Positions 51,865 through 60,942 of a stretch of DNA of 64,000 nt are shown here, in pieces. This DNA is from Nocardia altamirensis NBRC 108246. Lineage in GTDB: Bacteria; Actinomycetota; Actinomycetes; Mycobacteriales; Mycobacteriaceae. The notes below the pieces were generated by a model that worked only from the letters and a program-made list of their open reading frames with translations, did not search any database and was not told where the DNA came from. Position 1 is the first letter of the stretch; each line of letters begins with the position of its first letter. Where the stretch lies: assembly GCF_001612685.1 (NCBI RefSeq), contig NZ_BDAY01000040.1, forward strand, positions 38,323 to 102,322, read 5' to 3'. The position numbers and the translations under genes were made by a program.

Positions 51865-53817
51865 ATGGAGCCAACGGCCGAGCAGCGGGCAGCGCTGAGC
51901 ATGATCTGCGATACGTTCGTCCCCGGCGACGGATCGACGTTGCCTTCGGCGAGCGAACTCGGCGCGGTGGACACCGTGTTCCGGCTGCTGGCTCGCGCGC
52001 CGCGGGAAGCCGATCGCAAGCAGCTGGCAATGCTGTTGGGGTGGTGGGATTCCCGCTTGGCCGGCCTGCTCCTCGGTGCCGGACCGCGTCGGTTTTCCAC
52101 ACTGTCACAACAGGAACGAGAGCGGGCGCTGCTTCGGCTCGGCGCGTCGCGACTTGCACCCGTGCGTGCGATCTTCCAAGCGCTCAAACAGGCGGCACTG
52201 TTGGCCTACAACGTGACTCCGGGCCCAACGGGCACCAACCCGTTGTGGAAAGAGGTCGGCTATCCCGCGCCGACCGGGCAGCTCGGTACCGCACCGCAAC
52301 CGGCACTGACGCCGATGCGGCACACCGACAGCGCCACGCTGACCTGCGATGTCGTGATCGTCGGATCGGGCGCGGGCGGCGGCACCGCAGCCGCCGTGCT
52401 CGCCGAAGCCGGACTCGACGTAATCGTGCTCGAACGCGGAAACTATTACGACGACCGTGATTTCGGCGCAGGCGAACTCGTCGCCCTGGAACAGCTGTAC
52501 GCTCCCGGCGCCAGTTCATCCGAGGGGCAGATCACCCTGGTCGCCGGCACTTGCCTGGGCGGAGGCACCGTCGTCAACTGGAGCACCTCCCTCCCCACCC
52601 CCGATTCGGTCCGCGCGGAATGGGCCGAATTGGGTGCAGCACAGTTCGCAACGGCCGAGTTCGGCGATGCCATCGACGTCGTGCAACGCCGGCTCGCCGT
52701 CACCGACACCCGCTCCCCACTGTCGGCCCGCGACGGTGTCCTGGAACGCGGCGCAGGGGCACTCGGCTGGGCGGTAGACACGTTGCCGCGCAACGTCACC
52801 GACGCCTGCGATGCCGGAACCGAATGTGGCACCTGCGGTTACGGCTGCCGCGTCGGCGCCAAGCAGTCCGTCACCAAGACCTGGCTTGCCGACGCCGCGG
52901 CGGCCGGTGCCCGGCTGGTCGTCGACGCGAATGTCCGCAGCATACGGGTGAAAAATGGCCGTGCCGAAGGTGTCTCCGCGATCACCGAGTCCGGAGTACC
53001 GATCGAGGTTCGGGCCCGCGCCGTCGTCGTCGCCGCGGGCGCGGTGCAGACACCTGCGCTGCTGCGCCGATCCGGTCTGCGCAACGAGAACATCGGCCGC
53101 CACCTGCGCCTGCACCCGGCCGCCGCGGTATTCGGCGTCTTCGACGAGCAAGTGCGGGGCTGGGAAGGCGCACTGCAGGGCAGGATCTGCCGTCAGCACG
53201 CGAATCTCGACGGCAACGGCTACGGCGTCATCTACGAGACGGGCCCGATCCATCCCGGCCTTGCCATCGGCTTCATGGGCTGGCGCGGGGCGGACGCCCA
53301 CCGCCGCACGCTGCTCGATTTCGCCAACACCACCGCGATCGGCGTCATCACCCGCGACCGCGACTCGGGCACCGTCACCATCGACAAAACCGGCGAACCG
53401 ATCGTCAACTACCGCCTGTCGGCCTATGACGCCGCCCACCTGCACACGGGGATCGATGGCGCCGCAAGCATTCTCGAGGCAGCGGGCGCACGCCGTATCT
53501 TCTCCGGCCACCAAGCCGGCGTCGACTACGAACCCGGCCGCCGCGGCGCACACGCCGATTTCGCCACCGCCTGCCGCGATGCAGGCTACGGACCGGGCCA
53601 TTGCGCGATGGGCGCCCTGCACATCATGGGCTCGGCCCGCATGGGCGGATCGCCGCAACACTCGGCAACCAACCCCGACGGCGCCACCTGGGAGGTCGCC
53701 AATGTTGTTGTCGCCGATGGATCCTGCTTCCCCACCGCGTCCGGCGTCAACCCGATGATCTCCATCGAAGCGATCGCCTACATGAACGCGAAGCGGCTGG
53801 TAGCCCGGTTGACCTAG
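51865..53817 (+). CDS. GMC family oxidoreductase (long-chain alcohol oxidase-like)
   Basis: A 650-residue FAD enzyme. Residues 1-130 are the helical N-terminal domain seen in fatty-alcohol oxidases, followed by the FAD motif DVVIVGSGAGGGTAAAVLAEAG (residue ~162 on), GTCLGGGTVVNWS, a Cys-rich CDAGTECGTCGYGCRVGAKQS region near 313, and the C-terminal GMC motif HIMGSARMGGSP with PTASGVNPMISIEAIA. GGGGAG precedes the ATG. Likely oxidises long-chain or sterol-like alcohols. Its TAG stop shares a CTAG with the stop of the convergent HD gene. Confidence 0.92.
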   Translation: MEPTAEQRAALSMICDTFVPGDGSTLPSASELGAVDTVFRLLARAPREADRKQLAMLLGWWDSRLAGLLLGAGPRRFSTLSQQERERALLRLGASRLAPVRAIFQALKQAALLAYNVTPGPTGTNPLWKEVGYPAPTGQLGTAPQPALTPMRHTDSATLTCDVVIVGSGAGGGTAAAVLAEAGLDVIVLERGNYYDDRDFGAGELVALEQLYAPGASSSEGQITLVAGTCLGGGTVVNWSTSLPTPDSVRAEWAELGAAQFATAEFGDAIDVVQRRLAVTDTRSPLSARDGVLERGAGALGWAVDTLPRNVTDACDAGTECGTCGYGCRVGAKQSVTKTWLADAAAAGARLVVDANVRSIRVKNGRAEGVSAITESGVPIEVRARAVVVAAGAVQTPALLRRSGLRNENIGRHLRLHPAAAVFGVFDEQVRGWEGALQGRICRQHANLDGNGYGVIYETGPIHPGLAIGFMGWRGADAHRRTLLDFANTTAIGVITRDRDSGTVTIDKTGEPIVNYRLSAYDAAHLHTGIDGAASILEAAGARRIFSGHQAGVDYEPGRRGAHADFATACRDAGYGPGHCAMGALHIMGSARMGGSPQHSATNPDGATWEVANVVVADGSCFPTASGVNPMISIEAIAYMNAKRLVARLT

Positions 53818-54410
53818 GCGCCGAGGGGGTTCTCGCGCAGTTTGGTCGCCAGGCCGTGACGCAGCGCCACGGCCGCCGTGCTGCGCGGTTTGCGGACAGC
53901 TTGTTGTTCGAAGCAGTGGGTGAACTCCTCGGCCAAGCCCAGTCGCGGCCACTGCGACAGCACTTGGGCTCGCACGTCCGTAGGGAGCAGGTCTGCCTCG
54001 CGTCCGGTGATATCGATGCCGGTGGCCCGGTGCAGCAGATGCCCCTCGGGATCGGTGCCGACATCGACCTGATCCCCCATGTGCCGGACGATGATCTCTT
54101 GCACTCGGCGGGCACGTGCCTGCGCCCAGCCCGCGCCGGCCGCGAACACCACCGCGATATGACCACCCGCGTATTCGAAATCGAGAGCATAGGAGTCGAA
54201 TTCGGGCACTAGACCGAAGTCGTGCAGCATTGCTGCGACAAAGAGCAGCTCGTCATCGACGGCGATGTCTTCCGCCTGCGCCAGCACCGCCGCCCAATGA
54301 TAAGAGCGCACAGCGTGATTCAGCAGCGCGGGCGAGTAGTACTCCCCCGCGATCCGCAGTGCGGCGCGCGCTGCGTCGGTGTGCACCGGCGAAACGATCA
54401 GCGTGTTCAT
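53814..54410 (-). CDS. HD-domain protein
   Basis: A 198-residue HD-superfamily metal-dependent hydrolase-like protein. Seen: NHAVRSYHWAAVLA (first His), LLFVAAMLHDFGLVPEF (HD pair) and GHIAVVFA (later His), the pattern of cyanamide hydratase/phosphodiesterase-type domains. The ATG at 54410 overlaps the upstream HD gene's stop (ATGA), so the two paralogues are co-translated. An ATG three codons earlier is possible. Substrate unknown. Confidence 0.85.
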   Translation of the reverse strand: MNTLIVSPVHTDAARAALRIAGEYYSPALLNHAVRSYHWAAVLAQAEDIAVDDELLFVAAMLHDFGLVPEFDSYALDFEYAGGHIAVVFAAGAGWAQARARRVQEIIVRHMGDQVDVGTDPEGHLLHRATGIDITGREADLLPTDVRAQVLSQWPRLGLAEEFTHCFEQQAVRKPRSTAAVALRHGLATKLRENPLGA

Positions 54411-55048
54411 GCTGCCCACGGCGAGTTCTCGATGATCTCGACGAAGTCCGCGCGCTCGAAGCCGGGGACGAAATGTGCGAGGACATCAGCCTTCACGTTG
54501 CCGAAGGTGGTCTGCGGGCGGTGGCGGATCCCTTCGGTGAACGCGGCCAGGATCTCGGTCTTGAAGTTCGGTCGCGGGTGCGCGGCCACCACCTCGGCGC
54601 GCTGGTCGTCAGTGATCGACTCGTAACCGATTCCGAGCACATCCAATTCGACTCCGCGGGTCACCAGCGCGATCTCGGGCGCCATGTGCAGCGGGATCTC
54701 CGGGGTGGTGTGCAGCGCGATCGCAGTCCACACCCGTTCGGCGGCCGCGACGTCGTGGCCGTGCGCGCGCAGGAACCTGCGGGCTTCGTCGGCGCCATCG
54801 ATCTCGAAGCGCTGATCGGTGCTGCGGTATTTCTCGGTCAGCCCAAGATCGTGGAACATCGCACCCACATACAAGAGCTCCGCATCGAACTCGAGACCCG
54901 ATGCGCCGCCTCGCAAGGCCCCGAACACGAAAACCCGCCGCGAATGATGAAACACCAAGGGGGTCGCGACTTCTCGCACCAGCTCAGTCGCTTCGCGCGC
55001 CATCCTGCTGTCGGGGATCCTTACCCCGGCGATCGTCTCCGCACTCAT
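54407..55048 (-). CDS. HD-domain protein (paralogue)
   Basis: A 213-residue HD-superfamily protein, first gene of a two-gene unit. HHSRRVFVFGAL (His), LLYVGAMFHDLGLTEKY (HD) and WTAIALHTTPEIP (His). It is longer at the C-terminus (FVPGFERADFVEIIENSPWA) than its neighbour. GAAGGAGA precedes the ATG at 55048. Divergent from a GlxA-type regulator with 97 bp between, so it is probably under its control. Confidence 0.87.
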   Translation of the reverse strand: MSAETIAGVRIPDSRMAREATELVREVATPLVFHHSRRVFVFGALRGGASGLEFDAELLYVGAMFHDLGLTEKYRSTDQRFEIDGADEARRFLRAHGHDVAAAERVWTAIALHTTPEIPLHMAPEIALVTRGVELDVLGIGYESITDDQRAEVVAAHPRPNFKTEILAAFTEGIRHRPQTTFGNVKADVLAHFVPGFERADFVEIIENSPWAA

Positions 55049-55145
55049 CTCGCTTCTCCTTCGATCGTGGCCGACCTCCTCACTGTGCCCGCGTCCACTA
55101 CGCTGTCTCCATGTCCAAAGTGACAAATAAACCACAGATTCAGAC

Positions 55146-56099
55146 ATGACCCATCGGGTAGGAATCCTCGTTTTCGACGATGTCACGCTCCTCGACGTCA
55201 CCGGACCGATCGAGGTGCTGCACACCGCGGGCGCCTACGAATCGGTGCTGCTCTCGCCCAACGGCGGTCCGATCATCACGTCGTCGAAGATCAGCCTCGC
55301 CACGACCGCCGCCGCGGCCGCCGGGCCGATCGACACCCTCGTGGTGCCCGGCGCCGATGCCCTGGCCGAGCACCGCATCGACGAGGCGCTACTCGACGCC
55401 GCGCGCACACTGGCCACCGACGCCGCCCGCGTTGCGTCGGTGTGCACCGGTGCTTTCGTGCTGGCCGAGCTCGGCCTCCTCGACGGCCGCCGCGCCGCGA
55501 CCCACTGGCGACACGCCCGCACCCTGGCCCACCGCTACCCCCGAGTGGACGTTCTCCCCGACGCGCTGCATGTCAACGACGGCCGCTTCCTCACCTCGGC
55601 GGGAATCAGCGCAGGCATCGACATGGCTTTGGCGATGGTCGAATACGACCTCGGCCCGGACCGCGCCCTCGCGGTCGCTCGCGAACTGGTCGTCTACCTG
55701 CAACGCCCCGGCGGCCAATCCCAATTCTCGACCGCTCTGCACACCCCATCCCCGCAAACCACGGCGCTGCGCACCATCATCGACGCCGTCCACGCCGATC
55801 CCGCCGCAGACCACAGTGCCGCCACGCTCGCCGCCACCGTCTCGCTGAGCACCCGCCAGATCGCGCGCCTGTTCCACACAGAGCTGGGCACCACCCCCGC
55901 CCGATGGATCGAACGCGTCCGCCTCGACCTGGCCCAGCAACTGATCCTGCGCGGGCACACGATCACCTCCGCCGCCAGGCACAGCGGACTCGGCAGCGAC
56001 GAATCCCTGCGCCGCGCCTTCGCCCGCCACCTCGGACTCACCCCCACCGACTACAAGCGCCGATTCACCACCACCGCTCCACCCACCGTGCCGAGCTGA
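55146..56099 (+). CDS. GlxA family AraC-type transcriptional regulator
   Basis: A 317-residue regulator: N-terminal DJ-1/PfpI-like domain (VGILVFDDVTLLDVTGPIEVL; nucleophile elbow SVCTGAFVLAELGLLDGRRAATHW with Cys near residue 99) and a C-terminal AraC HTH (LAATVSLSTRQIARLFHTELGTTPARWIERVRLDLA, then SAARHSGLGSDESLRRAFARHLGLTPTDYKRRF). Likely responds to a small metabolite and controls the divergent HD-protein pair. Confidence 0.92.
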   Translation: MTHRVGILVFDDVTLLDVTGPIEVLHTAGAYESVLLSPNGGPIITSSKISLATTAAAAAGPIDTLVVPGADALAEHRIDEALLDAARTLATDAARVASVCTGAFVLAELGLLDGRRAATHWRHARTLAHRYPRVDVLPDALHVNDGRFLTSAGISAGIDMALAMVEYDLGPDRALAVARELVVYLQRPGGQSQFSTALHTPSPQTTALRTIIDAVHADPAADHSAATLAATVSLSTRQIARLFHTELGTTPARWIERVRLDLAQQLILRGHTITSAARHSGLGSDESLRRAFARHLGLTPTDYKRRFTTTAPPTVPS

Positions 56100-56188
56100 A
56101 CGGCAATTCCGGTGCCCGGTGGTCGCGAGTTGATACCACCGGCGGTGGTTCCGCTCGATCCAGATGCTGGTGGAGGAAGATAGGTGGC

Positions 56189-56854
56189 ATGAAGGTGATC
56201 CTCTTCGGGGCGACCGGCATGATCGGGCAGGGCGTGCTCAACGAGTGCCTCCGGGACGAGCGGGTCGAACAGGTCGTCGCCGTCGGGCGCAGCTCACTGG
56301 GCATCGAGAATCCCAAGCTGCGAGAGGTGGTGCAGTCCGATCCGAGCGATCTCTCCGCGATCGCCGGCGAACTGCCGGAATTCGACGCCTGCTTCTTCTG
56401 CCTCGGCGTCTCCTCCGTCGGCATGAAGGAGGAGGACTACCGTCGGGTCACCTACGACCTCACCATGAAAGTCGGCCGCGCATTGGCGGCCGCGAACCCG
56501 AAGCTGACGTTCATCTACGTGTCCGGGCAGGGCACCGACAGCACCGAGCGTGGCCGCTCGATGTGGCGAAGGGTGAAGGGCAAGACCGAGAACGATCTGC
56601 TCGCACTTCCCTTCCAGGCGTACATGTTTCGGCCAGGCTTCGTCCAGCCGATGGACGGTGTGGTCTCCAAGACCCGGTTGTATCGCGCCGCCTACGCGGT
56701 CACCGGACCACTGATCCCGCTGTTCAAACGACTGGCCCCGAACGCGTTCAACGACAATCGAGAGATCGGTCGCGCCATGATCGCCGTCGCGGCCGGCGGG
56801 GCCGATATTCGCGTGCTCACGCCCCGCGAAATCACCGCACAGGCGACGAGCTAG
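56189..56854 (+). CDS. NAD(P)-binding Rossmann-fold protein
   Basis: A 221-residue atypical SDR/NmrA-like protein. N-terminal MKVILFGATGMIGQGVLNECLRD gives the GxxGxxG dinucleotide motif; CFFCLGVSSVG and TFIYVSGQGTD follow; YMFRPGFVQPM is the usual substrate-side motif. It lacks the YxxxK catalytic pair, so may be a sensor or reductase of unknown substrate. GGAGGA at ATG -14. It begins 89 nt after the AraC gene. Confidence 0.85.
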   Translation: MKVILFGATGMIGQGVLNECLRDERVEQVVAVGRSSLGIENPKLREVVQSDPSDLSAIAGELPEFDACFFCLGVSSVGMKEEDYRRVTYDLTMKVGRALAAANPKLTFIYVSGQGTDSTERGRSMWRRVKGKTENDLLALPFQAYMFRPGFVQPMDGVVSKTRLYRAAYAVTGPLIPLFKRLAPNAFNDNREIGRAMIAVAAGGADIRVLTPREITAQATS

Positions 56855-57014
56855 CGGCATACTCTCCGCCTCTCGTACCGACGGATATGCACGGGCTCGT
56901 CGCCTCTTTCGTAAAACCGAACATTGGGTTGGCAATGCATGTAGCGGGCGGTTTGCGTAACACGTGCGATCCGCGTGCGATGTGTTCAGACAACACCGAT
57001 CAAGGAGGTTCGGA

Positions 57015-57332
57015 ATGTTCTCTGCAAAGCGGCTCGCCGCAGGCGCCGTCGTCGCCACCGCCACTGCGGCCACTGTTTTCGCTGGTGGTGGCGTTGCCCA
57101 GGCTGATGTACCGGTGTGGGAAGCCAGGTGTCACGTTTACAACATCTTCAACACCGGCGGGATGGCCAATTGTGAACTACCGACCTGGCACCAGGTGAAA
57201 CTCACGTGCGTGGCATGGCCGGTCCCCTTCACCTACTGGAAATACGGCCCGGCGCAGTACGGCCAGAACCAATCATGGGCCAGCTGCGACTCATTCAATG
57301 CATTGGTGCGCATCGAGGTTATCCAAGCGTAG
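57015..57332 (+). CDS. small secreted cysteine-containing protein
   Basis: A 105-residue exported protein. Signal peptide RLAAGAVVATATAATVFAGG with cleavage near AQA-D, residue ~31. The mature ~74 residues contain four Cys (RCHV, NCEL, TCVA, SCDS), consistent with two disulfides, and many aromatic residues. Strong AAGGAGG before the ATG. A hairpin terminator follows. Type common in Nocardia; function unknown. Confidence 0.82.
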   Translation: MFSAKRLAAGAVVATATAATVFAGGGVAQADVPVWEARCHVYNIFNTGGMANCELPTWHQVKLTCVAWPVPFTYWKYGPAQYGQNQSWASCDSFNALVRIEVIQA

Positions 57333-57369
57333 GGAAAATCTCATATCTCCCAATGCTTTCGATGCCTCG

Positions 57370-57399
57370 CGAGACGTCCCCTTGCCGAGGGACGTCTCG
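57370..57399 (+). terminator. hairpin terminator after small secreted protein gene
   Basis: Arms CGAGACGTCCC and GGGACGTCTCG with an 8-nt loop, 37 nt after the stop. The CCTCGCGAGA lead-in is the same as in the hairpin at 45230. Confidence 0.75.
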
Positions 57400-57525
57400 A
57401 TGGCAGCCGCGACCTGCCCGCCCGACCGGTGTCGAATTAGGATCTCGCTGAGGGAATCAGTAGATCACCCCCTGCTCCCTACCTACAGTGACGCGGACGG
57501 TTCGTTGGGTTAGAGGGGGTTAGGT

Positions 57526-58398
57526 GTGGCGCGGTCGCGCTTGGTTCAATTTTCGAGCGACCGCTGGAGCACTGTCGGCCTGATCGTGGTCGTGTGCTAC
57601 GTCTTGGTCGCCGCGTTTGCGACACAGATCAACCGCGTCCTCGACATCGATCCGTACACATTTCATGCCGAGACCCTGGATGCGCAGAGCGTGCCGGCAG
57701 GCAGTTTCGGCGGCGCGAGTGCCGCGCACCCGTTGGGCGTCGAACCGTTGACCGGTCGAGATCTCCTGGCGGTCATCATCGCCGGAACGCGGACGTCGCT
57801 GTTCATCGCGCTAGGCGCGCTGGTGATTTCGACGGCGCTCGGCCTGGTGATCGGCGTTACCGCCGGATTCATCGGCGGCTGGGTGGATCGGATCCTGTCC
57901 GGAGCGATCAACGTGCTCTTCGGATTTCCGTCCCTGCTCTTCATGATCGCGCTCAGCGCGGTGCTACCGGCCACGTTCCCGCGGCCCGTGCTCGTGGTCT
58001 TCATCGTCGGCATCTTCGGCTGGCCGGGAATGGCGAGAGTCATTCGAGCGCAAGCCTTGTCACTGCGAAACCGAAATTTTGTCCGCGCCGCGCTGGTGAT
58101 CGGCGTTTCGCCGCTGCACGCCCTGTTCCGCGAGGTGTTGCCGAATTTGCGTGCGCTGGTCGTTGTTTTCGCCACCACCAGCGTGCCTGGACTCATCGCG
58201 ACCGAGGCATCGCTGTCCTTTCTCGGGGTTGGCGTCCCCGCGCCGACTCCGTCCTGGGGTAGGTCGATCGGCGAAGCGGTCGCGTGGGTGCAAACCGATC
58301 CGTGGTTCCTGATCTTTCCTGGAATCGCTTTGGTCACACTGACGTTGGCGTTCAACCTGGTGGGCGACGGCCTGCGAAATACGTTCGGTCCGGCATGA
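57526..58398 (+). CDS. peptide/nickel-type ABC transporter permease (DppC-like)
   Basis: A 290-residue inner-membrane permease of the Dpp/Opp family. One N-terminal helix (VGLIVVVCYVLVAAFA), then the core with five more; HPLGVEPLTGRDLLAVIIAGTRTSL is the family's entry motif, and the EAA loop reads RAALVIGVSPLHALFREVLPN. GTG start preceded by GAGGGGG. First gene of the transport operon C-B-SBP-ATPase. Full length for the family. Confidence 0.92.
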   Translation: MARSRLVQFSSDRWSTVGLIVVVCYVLVAAFATQINRVLDIDPYTFHAETLDAQSVPAGSFGGASAAHPLGVEPLTGRDLLAVIIAGTRTSLFIALGALVISTALGLVIGVTAGFIGGWVDRILSGAINVLFGFPSLLFMIALSAVLPATFPRPVLVVFIVGIFGWPGMARVIRAQALSLRNRNFVRAALVIGVSPLHALFREVLPNLRALVVVFATTSVPGLIATEASLSFLGVGVPAPTPSWGRSIGEAVAWVQTDPWFLIFPGIALVTLTLAFNLVGDGLRNTFGPA

Positions 58399-58438
58399 GC
58401 CTTGTACCCCGGACAATCTGCTCAAAGCGCAGCTGTAC

Positions 58439-59260
58439 ATGGGACTCGACCATCCGTGGTACCAGCAGTTCTTCGACTTCATCGTCGGCGTCGTCGCGGG
58501 TCGTAGTTACGGGTCCGGGTTGGCGACGATCCAGTGCGCTGCACCATGTTTCGGCTACTCGTTCCAACAGAACGAGTCGGTGGCGTCGCTGATTTTCGAG
58601 CGCCTGCCGATCACGCTGTCCATCGCGATCGGCGCGGGGGTGTTGTGGCTGATCCTCGGTGTCGGTGCGGGATTGCTCGCGGCACGGCGACAAGGCAAGC
58701 TGACCGACCGGGCTGTCACCTCGTTGGCCGCGCTCGGACTGTCGACGCCGACGTACCTGCTCGGCCTGCTCGTGGTGCTGCTGTTCGGGTTCACGCTCAA
58801 CGTCATTCCGGTGAGCGGCTATGTGCCGTTGAGCTCGGGCGTCGTGCAGTGGGCCTGGCACATGGTTGCGGCGTGGGTCGTGCTCGCGCTGGTGAATGCG
58901 GCCATGTACGCACGCATTTCGCGCAACCAGCTGATCGAGATCTTCCGCGAGGACTTCATCCGCACCGCACGGGCGAACGGCCTGGATGAGCGGCGCGTTG
59001 TCTTCGGGCATGCGGTGCGCAACATTCTCGCGCCGATTCTGACGTTGTTCGCGGTCGATCTCGGCGCACTGCTCGGCGGGGCAGTCATCACCGAACAAGT
59101 CTTCGGCATGCCCGGCCTCGGCCGGCTCCTCATCGATGCGGTGCACACCATCGATCTCCCGATCATCGTGGGAGTCACCATCTTCTCCGCCGCGGTCGTG
59201 CTGGCCGCAAATTTCCTCATAGACGCGGTTCTCGGACTGCTCGATCCCAGGGTGAAGTGA
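58439..59260 (+). CDS. ABC transporter permease (DppB-like), N-terminally truncated
   Basis: 273 residues from the only usual start in frame. Homology-like coding begins ~10 codons earlier (TPDNLLKAQLY before the ATG) but with no start, and immediately after the permease C stop. DppB proteins normally have 310-340 residues and begin with a membrane helix plus a PGDP region; both are absent here. From the motif GLDHPWYQQF on everything is intact, including LPITLSIAIGAG, EAA loop RTARANGLDERRVVFGHAVRN and five helices. An ATG at 58396 overlapping the upstream TGA is in another frame. A deletion that also shifts the frame is the simplest reading. Confidence 0.75.
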   Translation: MGLDHPWYQQFFDFIVGVVAGRSYGSGLATIQCAAPCFGYSFQQNESVASLIFERLPITLSIAIGAGVLWLILGVGAGLLAARRQGKLTDRAVTSLAALGLSTPTYLLGLLVVLLFGFTLNVIPVSGYVPLSSGVVQWAWHMVAAWVVLALVNAAMYARISRNQLIEIFREDFIRTARANGLDERRVVFGHAVRNILAPILTLFAVDLGALLGGAVITEQVFGMPGLGRLLIDAVHTIDLPIIVGVTIFSAAVVLAANFLIDAVLGLLDPRVK

Positions 59261-60942
59261 TGAAGAAACAGTCCAAGTCGGCGCTCGCCGCCGCCGCGCT
59301 AGCCGTGGCATTGTCGGTAACGTCCTGCAATGCCAACCCGACCGACAGCGCCAGTGGCACAACACAATCCGTCCCGCCGCAGCGGGGCGGCACCTTGCGG
59401 ATCCTTTCGTCGAACACCGATTTCAACTTCGACCCGGCCAAGTCGACGAACTTGGCGATCACCTCGCTCAGTTTCATCGCACGGCGGCTCACCACCTGGC
59501 AGGCCGAGCCGGGCAAAGAGATGAAGCCGATCCCGGATCTCGCGACCGATATCGGAACGACGACCGATGGCGGGCGCACCTGGAAATACACCCTCAAAGA
59601 CGATCTCAAATTCCAAGACGGTGCGCCGATCACGTCGGCAGACATCAAGTACGGTCTGGAACGTTCGTTCGCGCCGCTGCTCGCAGGCGGCTTCACCTAC
59701 CACCGCACGCTGTTCCAGGGCGGCGAGGCGTATGACGGCCCGTACCAAGGCAAGTCGCTCGACTCGATCGAAACGCCCGACGCGAAGACGGTGATCTTCC
59801 ACCTCAACAAGCCGTTCGGTGACTTCCCCTGGATCGCGTCGCAACCGGCGTTCACTCCGGTGCCCAAGGCGAAGGACAACCCAGCAACCTACTTCCAGTC
59901 GCCCGTCGCGTCCGGGCCGTATCAGGTGGAGAAGTTCGACAAAGCCTCCGAGGTGGTCCTGGTACGCAATCCGAACTGGGATCCGAAGACCGACACCGCG
60001 CGCACCGCCGGTCCCGACCGCGTGATTTTCCAGCTCGGAATGCAGCAGACGACGATCAGCCAGGAGCTCATCGCCGACACCGGCACAGCCAAATCAGCGT
60101 TTTCTGCCGCCTTTGTGCCCGCCTCGCAGCTGCCGCTGGTTCGATCGAATCCGTCGGCGAAGAACCGGGTGGCCGAGGCAGGCGGCGGATCGCTCTATCA
60201 ACTGCAGATCAACGTCAGCCGGTCGCCGCTCAACGATCCGAAGGTCCGTCAGGCCGTCCTCTACGCGACGGACAAGCAGGCGTTCCGAACCTCGCTCGGT
60301 GGCGAGTCCCGCGGCGACTACGCCACCACCAACATTCCACCGGCGATCCCCGGCTACCAGAAGTTCGACGCGTTCCCCACCCAGCCGACCGGTGACGTCG
60401 AGAAGGCAAAGCAACTCCTCACCGAGGCGGGGCACCCCAACGGTATCGATCTGGTGTTGGTGACCAAGAACGACGCAACGAACTCGGCGGGCGGCCAGGC
60501 CATCGAGGCCGGATTGCGCCGCGCTGGCATCCGGGTCACCATCCAGGCCCTCGACAACGCAAGCTTGACCGACATCACCCAGCACAAGGACGGATCCGGC
60601 TACGACCTGGCGCTGGCCAGTTGGCAGGCCGATTTCCCGAGCGCGGCCTCGATGTTGCAGCCCGGCTTCGGCACCTCGGAGATCGGCAACGGCGGCTTCA
60701 ATCTCTCGCGGTACAGCAACCCGAAGGTCGACGATCTGATCGAGCGGGCAACCGCGGAAGTCGATCCGAAGCGGGCGGGTGAGCTGTGGCTCGAGGTGGA
60801 CCGGATCGTCACCGGAGACGTCGCGAACGTTCCCTTGATCAATTCGGTGAATACGTTCCTCTTCGGCAGCGACGTCCGTAACTTCTACGTGCCGCCGTTC
60901 CCTGCCTACCCGGTGTACTTCAAAGTCTCACTCGCACAATGA
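59260..60942 (+). CDS. peptide ABC transporter substrate-binding lipoprotein
   Basis: A 560-residue family 5 extracellular solute-binding protein. Signal with lipobox SVTSC (Cys ~22) anchors it to the membrane. Family motifs: GGTLRILSS, PIPDLATDIGTTTDGGRTWKYTLKDDLKFQDGAPITSADIKYGLERS, VASGPYQVEKF, and PLNDPKVRQAVLYATDK. The ATG overlaps the permease B stop by one base (TGATG), with GTG at 59257 as alternative. Captures oligopeptides or similar ligands for the importer. Confidence 0.93.
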   Translation: MKKQSKSALAAAALAVALSVTSCNANPTDSASGTTQSVPPQRGGTLRILSSNTDFNFDPAKSTNLAITSLSFIARRLTTWQAEPGKEMKPIPDLATDIGTTTDGGRTWKYTLKDDLKFQDGAPITSADIKYGLERSFAPLLAGGFTYHRTLFQGGEAYDGPYQGKSLDSIETPDAKTVIFHLNKPFGDFPWIASQPAFTPVPKAKDNPATYFQSPVASGPYQVEKFDKASEVVLVRNPNWDPKTDTARTAGPDRVIFQLGMQQTTISQELIADTGTAKSAFSAAFVPASQLPLVRSNPSAKNRVAEAGGGSLYQLQINVSRSPLNDPKVRQAVLYATDKQAFRTSLGGESRGDYATTNIPPAIPGYQKFDAFPTQPTGDVEKAKQLLTEAGHPNGIDLVLVTKNDATNSAGGQAIEAGLRRAGIRVTIQALDNASLTDITQHKDGSGYDLALASWQADFPSAASMLQPGFGTSEIGNGGFNLSRYSNPKVDDLIERATAEVDPKRAGELWLEVDRIVTGDVANVPLINSVNTFLFGSDVRNFYVPPFPAYPVYFKVSLAQ

